A stretch of DNA of 9,354 bases, taken from the NCBI GenBank assembly GCA_900553165.1, contig USCN01000038.1, positions 1 to 9,354 on the forward strand, in the 5' to 3' direction. The notes beneath the pieces were generated by a model. The model saw only the letters and a list, made by a program, of their open reading frames with translations, had not been told where the DNA came from and ran no database searches. Numbering within the stretch: the first letter of the stretch is position 1; every line of letters starts with the position of its first letter. Shown here one piece after another: positions 1 to 7,517 of this stretch. This stretch comes from an uncultured Collinsella sp. (GTDB taxonomy: Bacteria; Actinomycetota; Coriobacteriia; Coriobacteriales; Coriobacteriaceae). Made by a program: the position numbers and the translations under genes.

Positions 1-3000
1 ACAGAAACTGGCGATGTCGCCAAGAAGCAAGTCGAGGTCTCGTTCTCGATTATCGGCACCGATGCCGACGGCAAGGCTCAGACCTGGGTGGCGCCTACGC
101 AGCTCAAGCTCGACGAGGGCGCGACGGCTGCGGATGCCTTCATTAAGCTGCAGGAGAAGACGGGCTTCAAGGCGAAGTACGAACCGAACACGGCATACGG
201 TTTCTACCTCGAAAGCATCACATCCCCGAGCGATGGTCGCACGCTTGCCTACGATCCGACGACTTATGCCTTCTGGCAGCTGTTCGTCGACGGCGCGTCT
301 TCCTCGGTTGGTGCGAGCAGCGTCAAGCTCACCCAGGGGCAGAAGATTGAGTTTGCCTATACGGCTGGTAGCTCGTCCCCTGTCGTTAAGGACCAGGTTG
401 CCGCAAATGTGACCGTCATTGGTCGCGATGCCCAGGGCAAGACTCAGACTTGGGTCGATAACGCGCAGTATGTGGTGACCTCCGGCTCGAGCGCACTTGA
501 CCTTACGAAGGTCGCGCTTGAGGCGAATGATATTGACGCCGTTGCTGCGGGCTCCTTCATTCTGAGCCTTAAGTACAACGGTGTTGAGCTGGGTACGCCG
601 CTCGATTATTCGACCTATTGGCAGCTGTTTATCAACGGCAAGTCGAGTGACTATACGGCGGACAATGTCACCATCCATGCCGGCGATACCGTCACGTGGT
701 TCTACGGTGGCTGGGGCGACCAGTTGCCGTCCGATTCTGTCCATGCTTCCGTTCAGGTGCTTGGCAAGGACAAGGACGGCAAGCAGCAGGTTTGGGCTTC
801 GACGGGTCAGACGAGTCTCAAGGCGGGCTCTACTGCCAAGGATCTCCTTGAGCAGACCGGCCTTAAGCTCGATGCTGGCGAATCGTCTTGGGGCTGGTTC
901 CTCAACGGCATTTATTCGCCGTTCGATGATGAGTCCTATTGTGGCTATGATGCTGCGACCAATAGCTATTGGCGCTTCTACGTAAAGGGCAAGTCCGACG
1001 TAAAGTACAAGCTCGCCGACGTTGGCGCCGGTGCCTACGAGCTCCATGAGGGCGATGCCGTCACCTTTATGTATGGTGCTGACGCCGATGCCCTTCCTGG
1101 CCAGGTTCTTGGGTCTGTCGATGTTATCGGCCCCGATGTCAACGGCAACAATACTCGCTGGGGCTCGGCAAGCAATGTTTCTCTGCCCGAAGGCTCTACG
1201 GCCCAGGACCTTATTGAGACGGTTCTGAAGGCGAAGAGCGTTGATTACAACGCCTCCCAGAGCGGTGCATACTGGTTCCTGAATTCCATTACTTCGCCGT
1301 TCGATCACAAACCGTATGTCTGGGATGCTGCGACCAATAAATATTGGCATCTGTATATCAATGGAGAGCCCTCCTTACTCTGCGCCAATCAGATTACGCT
1401 CAAGAGCGGCGATAAGGTTACGCTTGCCTATACCACCGACGATTCGGCCATGCCCGATCCCGACAAGATCGCCGTGAACCCGAGTGCGACGACTCCTGAT
1501 TGGGATACCGAGTGGGCCGGCTACGGCAACAGTGGCAACGGTTCGACCGTAACGGATGCCAAGACGCCTGCGCAGGCCGCTGGTCTTAAGTGGGCCTTCG
1601 ATTGGAAGGCCGAGTCTGGCCAGCAGTATGCCAACTGCAGCGAACCTGTCATCGCTAACGGCTTTGTGTACATCGCGACCGAGAACGAGCTCATTAAGAT
1701 CGATTCGTCCACGGGCAAAAAGGTTGCCTCTGCGCCGCTTGCCTCCAAGGTGAGCTATACCTCTCGTCCGATCTATACCAATGGCCTTATCATCGTTCCG
1801 CTCAACGGCGGTGCGGTCCAGGCGATTACTGCTGACAAGCTGATCTGCAAGTGGCTGACGCCTGGTTTGACGGACTTGACGCAGAGCTCCTGCACCGTCG
1901 TTTCGGACGGCGAGTACGTCTATGTAGGCTCGGTCGATATTTCGTATGACGAGAATTACAACGCGACCTACGGCAACGGCTCCTTTGCGCGCATTAAGAT
2001 TGCCACGGGCGAAGTTTCTTGGCAGAACATCGACCCTGCCGAGGGCTATTACTGGACTGGTGCGGCTTTGACGGATAAGTATGCCATCGTTCCTACGAGC
2101 GCGGGTACGCTTAAGTGCATTGATAAGACGACGGGCGATGTCGTTTCGACCATGAAACTCGGCGCCCTTGCGAACGCTGACTGCGTCGCCGATCCGTCCA
2201 ATGGCTCGACCTTCTATCAGATGACGCACGATGGAAAGCTCCATGTGATTTCGCTTTCGGCGAAGGGCATGCTGAGCGAGCAGAAGACGGTCGACCTGGG
2301 TCTTACGAATAACATGAGCGCCCCGGCGGTCTCTGGCGACAATCTGATTGTCGGCGGACAGACGGCTACTGGCTCTGCTCTGGTTCTCTATAACCTGAAG
2401 ACGGGTAAGACCACGATGGTCGCTGCTGCCGACGGCAAGGCGCTGCCGGCTGGCCTCAACGGTATTGCTGCTACTCCGCTGGTGAGTGTTCAGGGCGGCA
2501 AGACCTATGTGTACTTCACCGTGAACAGCGCGGATAGCAAGGATTACGTCAACTACTCTGCTGGCGGTGGCGTGTATCGCTATACGCTTGGCGACGCAGA
2601 GGCGACGCAGATTTATGATGCGGCTGGCCATTACCAGTACTGTGACTCTCCGGTCATTGCCGATGCTTCTGGCAACCTCTACTACATCAATGATTCGGGT
2701 ACGCTGTTCAAGCTCGGGGCTGTTGAGTCTTGGACGGTTGCCTTTAATTCCAACGGCGGGTCTGCTTGCGACACTAAGTTTGTTGCTACGGCCGACGGCA
2801 AGCTGGTCAAGCCGGCCGATCCGACGCGCGATGGCTACACTTTCGGCGGTTGGTTCACCGATGAGGCTTGCACGCAGGCGTATGACTTCAGTACGCCGGT
2901 GACGGCCGATCTGACGCTGTATGCCAAGTGGACCAAGAATGCTGTTAACCCTGGCGGCAATGGTGGTTCTGGCACTAATGGTGGCAACGGTGGCGCTGGC

Positions 3001-3399
3001 AACGGTTCCGGTGCTGGCACGGGCACGGGTTCCGGCTCTGGCACGAAGGGCCAGCAGGCCGGCGGCGCTATCGCCCCGGGTCATAAGCCGACGACCAAGA
3101 CGACGGTGTCGACCAAGACCGAGACCAAGGACAACAAGTCCGACAAGAAGGACACCGATAAGTCCGATAAGAAGGACGAGAAGAAGTCTGACAAGAAGTC
3201 TGATAAGAAGGACAGCAAGTCCGACAAGAAGTCCGATTCCAAGTCCGATACGGGTGCTGCTTCCACGACCACTGCTAAGAAGTCCTCTAGTGCTTCCGAG
3301 CAGGAGACTGGCACCAACCCGCTCGCCATTGTTGGCGTTGCCGCCGGCGTCATCGGTCTCGCCATCGTCGGCGTGTTCGTGTTCACCAAACGTCGGTAG
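1..3399 (+). CDS. Multi-domain cell-surface protein: four DUF4430 repeats, PQQ-like propeller, InlB B-repeat, C-terminal anchor (5' end outside window)
   Basis: The frame is open from base 1, so the start and any signal peptide lie upstream; 1132 residues are visible. Domains by visible residue: four DUF4430 (transcobalamin C-terminal-like) repeats at about 11-122, 137-243, 247-366 and 369-485. Repeats 1, 3 and 4 share an aromatic/Leu stretch followed by SI(T/Y)SP(F/S)D or GIYSPFD and then YW-x-(F/L)-Y/F-(V/I)-x-G. Repeat 2 lacks the SPFD part. A PQQ-like beta-propeller follows at about 531-906, with some eight blade signatures such as NGFVYIAT...IDSSTGK and DASGNLYYINDSGTLFKLG. Next come one InlB/Flg_new B-repeat (911-979, with GYTFGGWFTDEACT and LTLYAKW), a Gly-rich linker (981-1028), a Ser-Asp-Lys-Lys-rich linker (1029-1085), and a hydrophobic helix (1107-1128) ending in KRR. 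The layout indicates an extracellular protein anchored at its C-terminus. The ligand is unknown; cobamide or another small molecule is an inference from DUF4430 kinship to intrinsic factor. The next gene starts directly at the stop codon. Confidence 0.88.
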   Translation, partial: TETGDVAKKQVEVSFSIIGTDADGKAQTWVAPTQLKLDEGATAADAFIKLQEKTGFKAKYEPNTAYGFYLESITSPSDGRTLAYDPTTYAFWQLFVDGASSSVGASSVKLTQGQKIEFAYTAGSSSPVVKDQVAANVTVIGRDAQGKTQTWVDNAQYVVTSGSSALDLTKVALEANDIDAVAAGSFILSLKYNGVELGTPLDYSTYWQLFINGKSSDYTADNVTIHAGDTVTWFYGGWGDQLPSDSVHASVQVLGKDKDGKQQVWASTGQTSLKAGSTAKDLLEQTGLKLDAGESSWGWFLNGIYSPFDDESYCGYDAATNSYWRFYVKGKSDVKYKLADVGAGAYELHEGDAVTFMYGADADALPGQVLGSVDVIGPDVNGNNTRWGSASNVSLPEGSTAQDLIETVLKAKSVDYNASQSGAYWFLNSITSPFDHKPYVWDAATNKYWHLYINGEPSLLCANQITLKSGDKVTLAYTTDDSAMPDPDKIAVNPSATTPDWDTEWAGYGNSGNGSTVTDAKTPAQAAGLKWAFDWKAESGQQYANCSEPVIANGFVYIATENELIKIDSSTGKKVASAPLASKVSYTSRPIYTNGLIIVPLNGGAVQAITADKLICKWLTPGLTDLTQSSCTVVSDGEYVYVGSVDISYDENYNATYGNGSFARIKIATGEVSWQNIDPAEGYYWTGAALTDKYAIVPTSAGTLKCIDKTTGDVVSTMKLGALANADCVADPSNGSTFYQMTHDGKLHVISLSAKGMLSEQKTVDLGLTNNMSAPAVSGDNLIVGGQTATGSALVLYNLKTGKTTMVAAADGKALPAGLNGIAATPLVSVQGGKTYVYFTVNSADSKDYVNYSAGGGVYRYTLGDAEATQIYDAAGHYQYCDSPVIADASGNLYYINDSGTLFKLGAVESWTVAFNSNGGSACDTKFVATADGKLVKPADPTRDGYTFGGWFTDEACTQAYDFSTPVTADLTLYAKWTKNAVNPGGNGGSGTNGGNGGAGNGSGAGTGTGSGSGTKGQQAGGAIAPGHKPTTKTTVSTKTETKDNKSDKKDTDKSDKKDEKKSDKKSDKKDSKSDKKSDSKSDTGAASTTTAKKSSSASEQETGTNPLAIVGVAAGVIGLAIVGVFVFTKRR
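3310..3399 (+). other. C-terminal membrane/cell-wall anchor without canonical LPXTG
   Basis: The last 30 codons encode a Gly/Thr/Asn-Pro lead-in, roughly 22 hydrophobic residues rich in Val, Ile, Ala and Gly, and the terminal tail FTKRR. This is the shape of a Gram-positive cell-wall sorting signal (motif, hydrophobic helix, positive tail). The position where LPXTG would sit reads SEQETGTNP, so only the E-T-G part matches. The protein could be a non-canonical sortase substrate or could simply stay in the membrane as a tail-anchored protein. Confidence 0.6.
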
Positions 3400-4299
3400 G
3401 TGAGGGCTGTGTCCAATAAATCCAAGGACGCTGACCCCAAGCAACCAGATTCCTCGTTCATTCAGTTCGACGATGCAAAGCAACAGGGCGCCGCTTCGGC
3501 GGCGTCCGCCCCTCGCCGCAAGGCGCTCCTCGGCGTTCTGACTGCCGCGTGCACCATTCTGATTGTCGTCTCGCTGGGCTTCGTCCATCCTTCCGAGAGC
3601 GGCGCCTGGTCCATCGACTGGATCATTCAGACCGTGACGGGGGAGAGCGTCGTCACCAAGGACACCAAGGCGTCTGGCTCGACTACGACTTCGGGCGAGG
3701 CCAGTTCCAAGGATTCCAAGTCATCGAATGACGCAAAAGATGGGTCCAAGTCCAAGGACGATTCCGAGTCTTCAAACAAGGAATCGGATAAAAGCTCGGA
3801 TAGCAAGAAGTCCGATGGTCGGGACGGCAAGAAGTCTGGAGATAAATCCGCTGCCCAGAATACGGGAGCCGGCGATACTTCCAATGTGTCTGGCGGTGCT
3901 TCTTCGGGCGGCGGTCAGTCGTCTGATGGAGCCTCCAGCTCTAATGGCGGAAGCGCTCCCTCGGGCGGACAGGGCGGCTCGCAGGAGCCCAACTACGTAA
4001 CGGTGACGGCTTCGGTCACATCGAGCGCCGTGGGCAATCCTGTGTCTTCTGGCGGCACCTTTACCTTTAACGAAGGCGCCACCGTTTACGATGCCCTGTG
4101 CGCGCTGGGCCTTTCTGTCAACGCACACGGCTCATCGTACGGCACGTATGTTTCTGCGATTGGTGGTTTGGCCGAGAAACAGTACGGCGGCACGAGCGGC
4201 TGGATGTACTCCGTCAACGGCACAACGCCTATGACGGCCTGCAGCAACTACGTTCTCTCCAACGGCGACAACGTGGTCTGGTATTACGTTACAGGCTAG
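3400..4299 (+). CDS. Membrane-anchored extracellular protein with single C-terminal DUF4430 domain
   Basis: This protein of 296-299 residues begins directly after the stop codon of the upstream surface protein, so the two are almost certainly one operon with coupled translation. GTG at 3400 (abutting the TAG) and GTG at 3409 are both possible starts. AGGTG at 3398-3402 sits 6 bases before 3409, so I slightly favour 3409. Numbered from 3400: a hydrophilic cytoplasmic N-terminus (1-40, ending APRRK), one hydrophobic helix at about 43-62 with positive residues before it (type II topology, no obvious signal-peptidase site), a Ser/Lys/Asp/Gly low-complexity linker at about 85-197, and a DUF4430 domain at about 198-299. 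The domain shows GATVYDAL, YVSAIGGLAEKQYGG, GWMYSVNG and NGDNVVWYYVTG, closer to the canonical family pattern than repeat 2 of the neighbour. The linker resembles that of the upstream protein. DUF4430 is related to the C-terminal domain of animal cobalamin carriers; ligand binding here is inferred. Confidence 0.85.
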   Translation: MRAVSNKSKDADPKQPDSSFIQFDDAKQQGAASAASAPRRKALLGVLTAACTILIVVSLGFVHPSESGAWSIDWIIQTVTGESVVTKDTKASGSTTTSGEASSKDSKSSNDAKDGSKSKDDSESSNKESDKSSDSKKSDGRDGKKSGDKSAAQNTGAGDTSNVSGGASSGGGQSSDGASSSNGGSAPSGGQGGSQEPNYVTVTASVTSSAVGNPVSSGGTFTFNEGATVYDALCALGLSVNAHGSSYGTYVSAIGGLAEKQYGGTSGWMYSVNGTTPMTACSNYVLSNGDNVVWYYVTG

Positions 4300-4300
4300 A

Positions 4301-4395
4301 GACCTCGACATAGCGCGCCAGACGGGCGGTTCGGATAAACATCCGGGCTGCCCGTTTTTCATGCGTAGAGGACTGGGTCGCCGGGGACCTCGACA
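4301..4395. repeat. 10-bp direct repeat GACCTCGACA flanking the + strand terminator
   Basis: GACCTCGACA occurs at 4301-4310, just after the stop codon, and again at 4386-4395, just before the T-run side of the opposing terminator. The copies are 85 bp apart and lie in non-coding DNA. They may be chance, or the scar of a short duplication or replacement around the terminator. Confidence 0.5.
4322..4359 (+). terminator. Intrinsic terminator of the surface-protein operon
   Basis: Arms at 4322-4336 and 4341-4355 form a 15-bp stem (three G-U wobbles) around the 4-base loop AAAC, followed by TTTTT at 4355-4359. It lies 23 bases after the stop of the DUF4430 gene and reads on the + strand. Confidence 0.9.
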
Positions 4396-4396
4396 A

Positions 4397-4432
4397 ATAA
4401 AAAACCGGCTGGAACGAGAATTCCAACCGGCT
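4397..4432 (-). terminator. Intrinsic terminator for the gtrA-like genes
   Basis: Arms at 4403-4414 and 4421-4432 form a 12-bp stem with two wobble pairs and a 6-base loop. On the - strand the hairpin is followed by a T-rich run (complement of 4396-4404). It lies 26 bases beyond the stop of the gtrA-like gene at 4459 and ends the - strand transcription unit, facing the + strand terminator at 4322-4359. Confidence 0.88.
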
Positions 4433-4458
4433 ATACATTCAAGCAAATGTCGAATCGA

Positions 4459-4866
4459 CTACGAGCGAGCGCCTTCGAGGAAGAAGCGACGGCTAAAGTA
4501 GTTGTACCAGGTGACCAAGAACGTGGCGATGGCCTTCATGGCCTGGTAGCCGATACTCAAAAACGTGACACCCACAAACATGTACAGGTCGTTGAGCCCC
4601 AGACCGATCACCGACAGGATGGTGAAGATCGTGAACTCGCGCTTGCGGCTCATGCCCTCGCGATGGTCGAACACGTACTTCATGCTGAGCCAGTAGTTGA
4701 CCACGACGGACGTGATGAACGAGACCGTGGTGCTCATCAAAAAGTCGAGGTGGAACAGCTCGACGAGCGCAATGAGCATACCCCAGTCGATGCCAAAGGA
4801 GATAAGGCCCACGACAGCGAACTTGAGGAACTGCTTAGTATGAGGTTGTGCCAGTGCCTTGCGCAC
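4459..4866 (-). CDS. GtrA-like family membrane protein (copy 1, distal)
   Basis: This 135-residue protein has four predicted membrane helices, the usual size and shape of the GtrA-like family (PF04138). Family members are linked to moving lipid-linked sugars across the membrane or modifying surface polysaccharide; GtrA of Shigella phages is the namesake. Visible features are the N-terminal QFLKFAVVGLISFGIDWGML, the loop VNYWLSMKYVFDHREGMSRKREF between helices 2 and 3, and a short tail ending RRFFLEGARS. The start is GTG at 4866; no ATG/GTG/TTG lies in frame between it and the upstream stop, and the ribosome binding site is weak. It is clearly paralogous to the next gene upstream on the same strand, sharing SMKYVF-x-H-x-EGMSR-x-REF and the R-(K/R)-x-FLEG tail. 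No glycosyltransferase gene is adjacent to indicate its sugar. Confidence 0.88.
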   Translation of the reverse strand: MRKALAQPHTKQFLKFAVVGLISFGIDWGMLIALVELFHLDFLMSTTVSFITSVVVNYWLSMKYVFDHREGMSRKREFTIFTILSVIGLGLNDLYMFVGVTFLSIGYQAMKAIATFLVTWYNYFSRRFFLEGARS

Positions 4867-4948
4867 GTAATCACATCCAATGCGTTGATGAATCGAGCAG
4901 AGGATACTTTAGAGCTTTTGCAAGGGAAACGTAAGGTCTTTGCCAAGA

Positions 4949-4954
4949 ACTATA
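4949..4954 (-). promoter_or_regulatory. Possible -10 element upstream of distal gtrA-like gene
   Basis: On the - strand TATAGT lies about 83 bases before the GTG start. TTGATA lies upstream but with only a 14-base spacer, so the match to a vegetative promoter is poor. The 210-bp gap between the two gtrA-like genes makes an independent promoter plausible. Confidence 0.25.
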
Positions 4955-5015
4955 CGAACTCGCCAAATTATCAAGTGCTAATCCGCAAACGTTGAAAATT
5001 TGCCCGTAAACGAGC

Positions 5016-5054
5016 GGCACCCACTGCGCTGAGCGCGCGTCGTCCGTGGGCGCC
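5016..5054 (-). terminator. Hairpin after proximal gtrA-like gene, weak or attenuating terminator
   Basis: Arms 5016-5024 and 5046-5054 form a 9-bp GC-rich stem (one wobble) with a 21-base loop, 22 bases past the stop of the proximal gtrA-like gene. No good T-run follows on the - strand, so termination would be partial at best. Confidence 0.35.
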
Positions 5055-5076
5055 GTAATGCTGCAGGGGTGTCGAG

Positions 5077-5472
5077 CTATTTGGTCTCGTCGCCCTCCAG
5101 GAAGATCTTTCGGGTCACAAAGTCGTAGACCATGACAAGCGCGGTGGCGCAAATCTTGGCGATATTGGCTTCGAGCCCCAGACCGGCGTTGAGCGCCAGC
5201 ACGATACCGTCGTTGAGCACCAAACCAATCATGGACAGCACGACAAAGATAATGAACTCGCGGCGGCGGCTCATGCCCTCCTTGTGCGCAAACACGTACT
5301 TCATGCTGGCGACGTAATTAAAGATGAGTGAGACGATAAAGCCGCTGGTGTTGGCGATTAGGATGTTGAGGCCCAGACCGTAGTGGAGCAGATTCATAAT
5401 GCCAAAGTCGATGACCGTGGCAATGACGCCGACGACGCCAAACTTCATAATCTGCGCAAGGAGCTTTTGCAT
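5077..5472 (-). CDS. GtrA-like family membrane protein (copy 2, proximal)
   Basis: This protein of 131 residues from ATG at 5472 has four hydrophobic helices and matches the GtrA-like family. It shows KFGVVGVIATVIDFGIMN at the start, FNYVASMKYVFAHKEGMSRRREF in the middle loop and RKIFLEGDETK at the end. A longer reading from TTG at 5535 adds 21 residues rich in Pro/Arg/Lys that do not look like the family. The ATG at 5472 also has AAGGCAGG a few bases upstream, so the shorter form is chosen. It follows fbp by 78 bp on the same strand and may be co-transcribed with it. The most likely role is membrane movement of a lipid-linked sugar or a related surface-polysaccharide step, inferred only from the family. 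Confidence 0.87.
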   Translation of the reverse strand: MQKLLAQIMKFGVVGVIATVIDFGIMNLLHYGLGLNILIANTSGFIVSLIFNYVASMKYVFAHKEGMSRRREFIIFVVLSMIGLVLNDGIVLALNAGLGLEANIAKICATALVMVYDFVTRKIFLEGDETK

Positions 5473-5550
5473 GGTACCTGCCTTAGGGTGGCGCTGGGGC
5501 GCCGTGGGGATGACAAACCCAGCAAGTTTAGCCAATCCCCGCGGGTGGAG

Positions 5551-7490
5551 CTAGGCGCGCTCCTCGATAGCACCGTTTCTATATGCATCGAGCAGTTGGC
5601 GTAGGTCCTGGATCTGGCTGCGGATCTTGGCGCCGGTATCGGTGTCGCTCACCATGCGGCGGCGGTCGGCCTCGTCAAAGCGGTTGGTCTCGCTTTCGAT
5701 ATCGATGTTGCGGGTGAGCGCCTCGGCAACGGTGGTAAAGGCCTGGTGCGACTTGAGGCGGCACCCTCGCGAGCTCGAGATAAGCGTGTAGCCGGCGATG
5801 CCCGTCTTGGGATGGTAAGCGCGGCAGAATCCGCCATCGATGACCAGCAGCTTGCCCTCGGCGCGGATGGGCTGCTCGCCCTTGGTGGTTTTAACGGGCG
5901 TGTGGCCGTTGATGATGTGACCGGTCGGTGAGCATGCCATGGGCGCGACGCCAAACTCGCGCATGATGTCGTCGCAGACCGAGGGCGACTTGGTAAGCGT
6001 AAAGTACGGGTCCATCGGCTCGACCCAGGTGCTCTTGTCGGCGATATAGGCGCGCTCAAAGGTACGCACCAGGCGTCCGCTGGCGGGTGAGTTAAAGCCA
6101 ATCCACAGGTACCACATCCAGTCGAGAGCGTCGCGGTCGCCCACGCGCCAGGCGCGGCGGGCGATGTGGTCGCAAAAATCGAGATAATCGCGGCCAGCGT
6201 GCCAGGTGCCCAGGCAGTTCATGCTGCTAAAGGTGCCGTCTTCGTTGAGCGGCACGCAGCCATGGAACAGCAGGTTGCCGTTGGCGACCTTGTACATCGA
6301 GCCGTGGGAATAGAGGAAATCGATATGGCGATGCAGGTGATCGGCGGTGACAAACTCGGACACGAGCTTGTCGATGATGTGCTGCTCTTGGGGCGTGAGC
6401 GAATAGGGGTCCGCCGGGTCGACGGTGGGGAAGTCATTGGTCGTGAGCGGCCACACGCTGCCGTCGGCGAGCGTGACCGTGCCGGTGTCGTGATCGATTT
6501 TGTCGAGTAACAGGCGGTCGGTCATATCGAACTCGGGGTGGCGCTGGATAATCTGGCCCTCGAGCTTAAAGAGTAGGACGTTGATGGCCTTGATCAGCGG
6601 GGTGATGGACTCACCGGCGGTGTAGGTGGCATCGGCAAAGGCGACAAGCTCACGCAGCGAGATGCCGTAGTCGTTCTCCAGGATCTCGTAGTTGTCGTAG
6701 CGTAGGTTGTTGCGCAGCACCGTGGCGATGCAGGCGGGCTCACCGGACAGATGCAGATGGGGCTTCCGGCGGCGGCACCCATCCACACCACGTCGTGGTT
6801 GCCCCACTGGATGTCGAGTGAATGGTAGGTGAGCAGACGGTCCATAATCTTGGCCGCGCCGCCGCCGCGGTCGAAGATGTCGCCCACCAGGTGCAGGTGG
6901 TCGACGGCCAGGCGCTTGATGAGCGAGGCGAGCGACTCGATAAAGTCGTCGGCGCTTGCGGTCTCCAGGATGGACTCCACGATGCGCTCGTGATAGCGCA
7001 CACGATAGTTGTTCTCATCCGGATGCGTGTGTAGCAGCTCGTCGATGATGTAGGCGTAATCGCGTGGGATGGCCTTACGAACCTTGGAGCGGGTGTAGCG
7101 GCTTGAAAGCGAACGAGCGACCATGATGAGCTGGTCAAACATCGTTTTGTACCAGGTGGGCGAGTCCTCGCGCTGGCTGCGGACCAGCTCGATCTTCTCG
7201 TGCGGGTAGTAGATGAGCGTGCACAGCTCGCCCTTTTCGTCAAAGGTGAGCGTGTCGCCAAAAATCTCGTCGACATGCTCGCGCACGACGCCCGAGCAGT
7301 TGTTGAGGATGTGCATAAAGGCCTCGTACTCGCCATGCACGTCGCTCATAAAATGCTCGGTGCCTTTGGGCAGGTTGAGGATGGCTGAGAGATTGATGAT
7401 CTCGGTAAACGCGGATTGCTCGGTGGGGAACTGTCTCGACAGCAGGCGCAGATACTTAAAGTCTTGCGGGTTGCGATCGAATGCGACCAT
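5551..7490 (-). pseudogene. fbp: Class III fructose-1,6-bisphosphatase, frame broken by a 23-bp insertion
   Basis: The enzyme hydrolyses fructose 1,6-bisphosphate to fructose 6-phosphate in gluconeogenesis. Class III (Firmicutes-type) enzymes are metal-dependent members of the calcineurin-like phosphoesterase superfamily of about 640-670 residues. Start: ATG at 7490, with GGAAGG a few bases upstream, preferred over TTG at 7535. From that ATG the first frame shows SDVHGEYEAF (D50, H52), GDIFDRG (203-209) and GNHD (230-233), then leaves the family sequence after SPICI (243-247) and stops near 6594, giving a 298-residue protein. The family sequence resumes in another frame as ACIATVLRNNLRYDNYEILE and continues without a stop to 5551, including the GHTP motif (NGHTPV) that supplies another metal/active-site His. 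Removing 23 bp between 7-bp repeats gives 638 codons reading GSPICIATVLR across the join. As written, the gene would give only an N-terminal fragment, so activity is doubtful. The lack of other lesions suggests a recent event. Confidence 0.9.
6727..6756 (-). repeat. 7-bp direct repeat bounding the 23-bp frame-breaking insertion in fbp
   Basis: On the - strand CTGCATC occurs at 6756-6750 and again at 6733-6727, exactly 23 bp apart. Collapsing one 23-bp unit joins ..AGCCCCAT-CTGCATC-GCC.. and restores both the frame and a family-like peptide. The inserted unit also shares CGGTG at the same offset with the sequence following the second copy, hinting at a diverged or templated duplication. Confidence 0.85.
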
Positions 7491-7517
7491 GAAACACCTT
7501 CCGATGGAGCTGGTAAA

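Noticed and set aside
3085..3260. Lys/Ser/Asp tract as a tandem-repeat array or nucleic-acid-binding tail
   Set aside because: The DNA is irregular, not a clean tandem array, and its place just before the membrane anchor fits a wall-spanning linker.
1375..3588. 737-codon open frame on the - strand opposite the surface-protein genes
   Set aside because: It is the antisense shadow of a real coding frame with clear domains; its translation is Arg/Leu-rich, has no domain, and runs across the junction of two genes.
4447..4995. 182-codon + strand frame opposite the distal gtrA-like gene
   Set aside because: Hydrophilic Asp/His/Glu-rich shadow of a membrane-protein gene and it reads through the opposing terminator region.
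5473..5550. Intrinsic terminator between fbp and the proximal gtrA-like gene
   Set aside because: Only short GC-rich palindromes such as GGCGC-N4-GCGCC and distant GGGGAT/ATCCCC arms are present, with no T-run.
6727..6760. Simple one-base sequencing deletion as the cause of the fbp frame break
   Set aside because: A one-base change would restore the frame but leave seven or eight extra residues in a conserved segment; removing 23 bp restores both frame and family sequence.
6594..6807. Two separate genes in place of one broken fbp
   Set aside because: The two frames are consecutive halves of one class III phosphatase, overlap only at the lesion, and each lacks motifs the enzyme needs.
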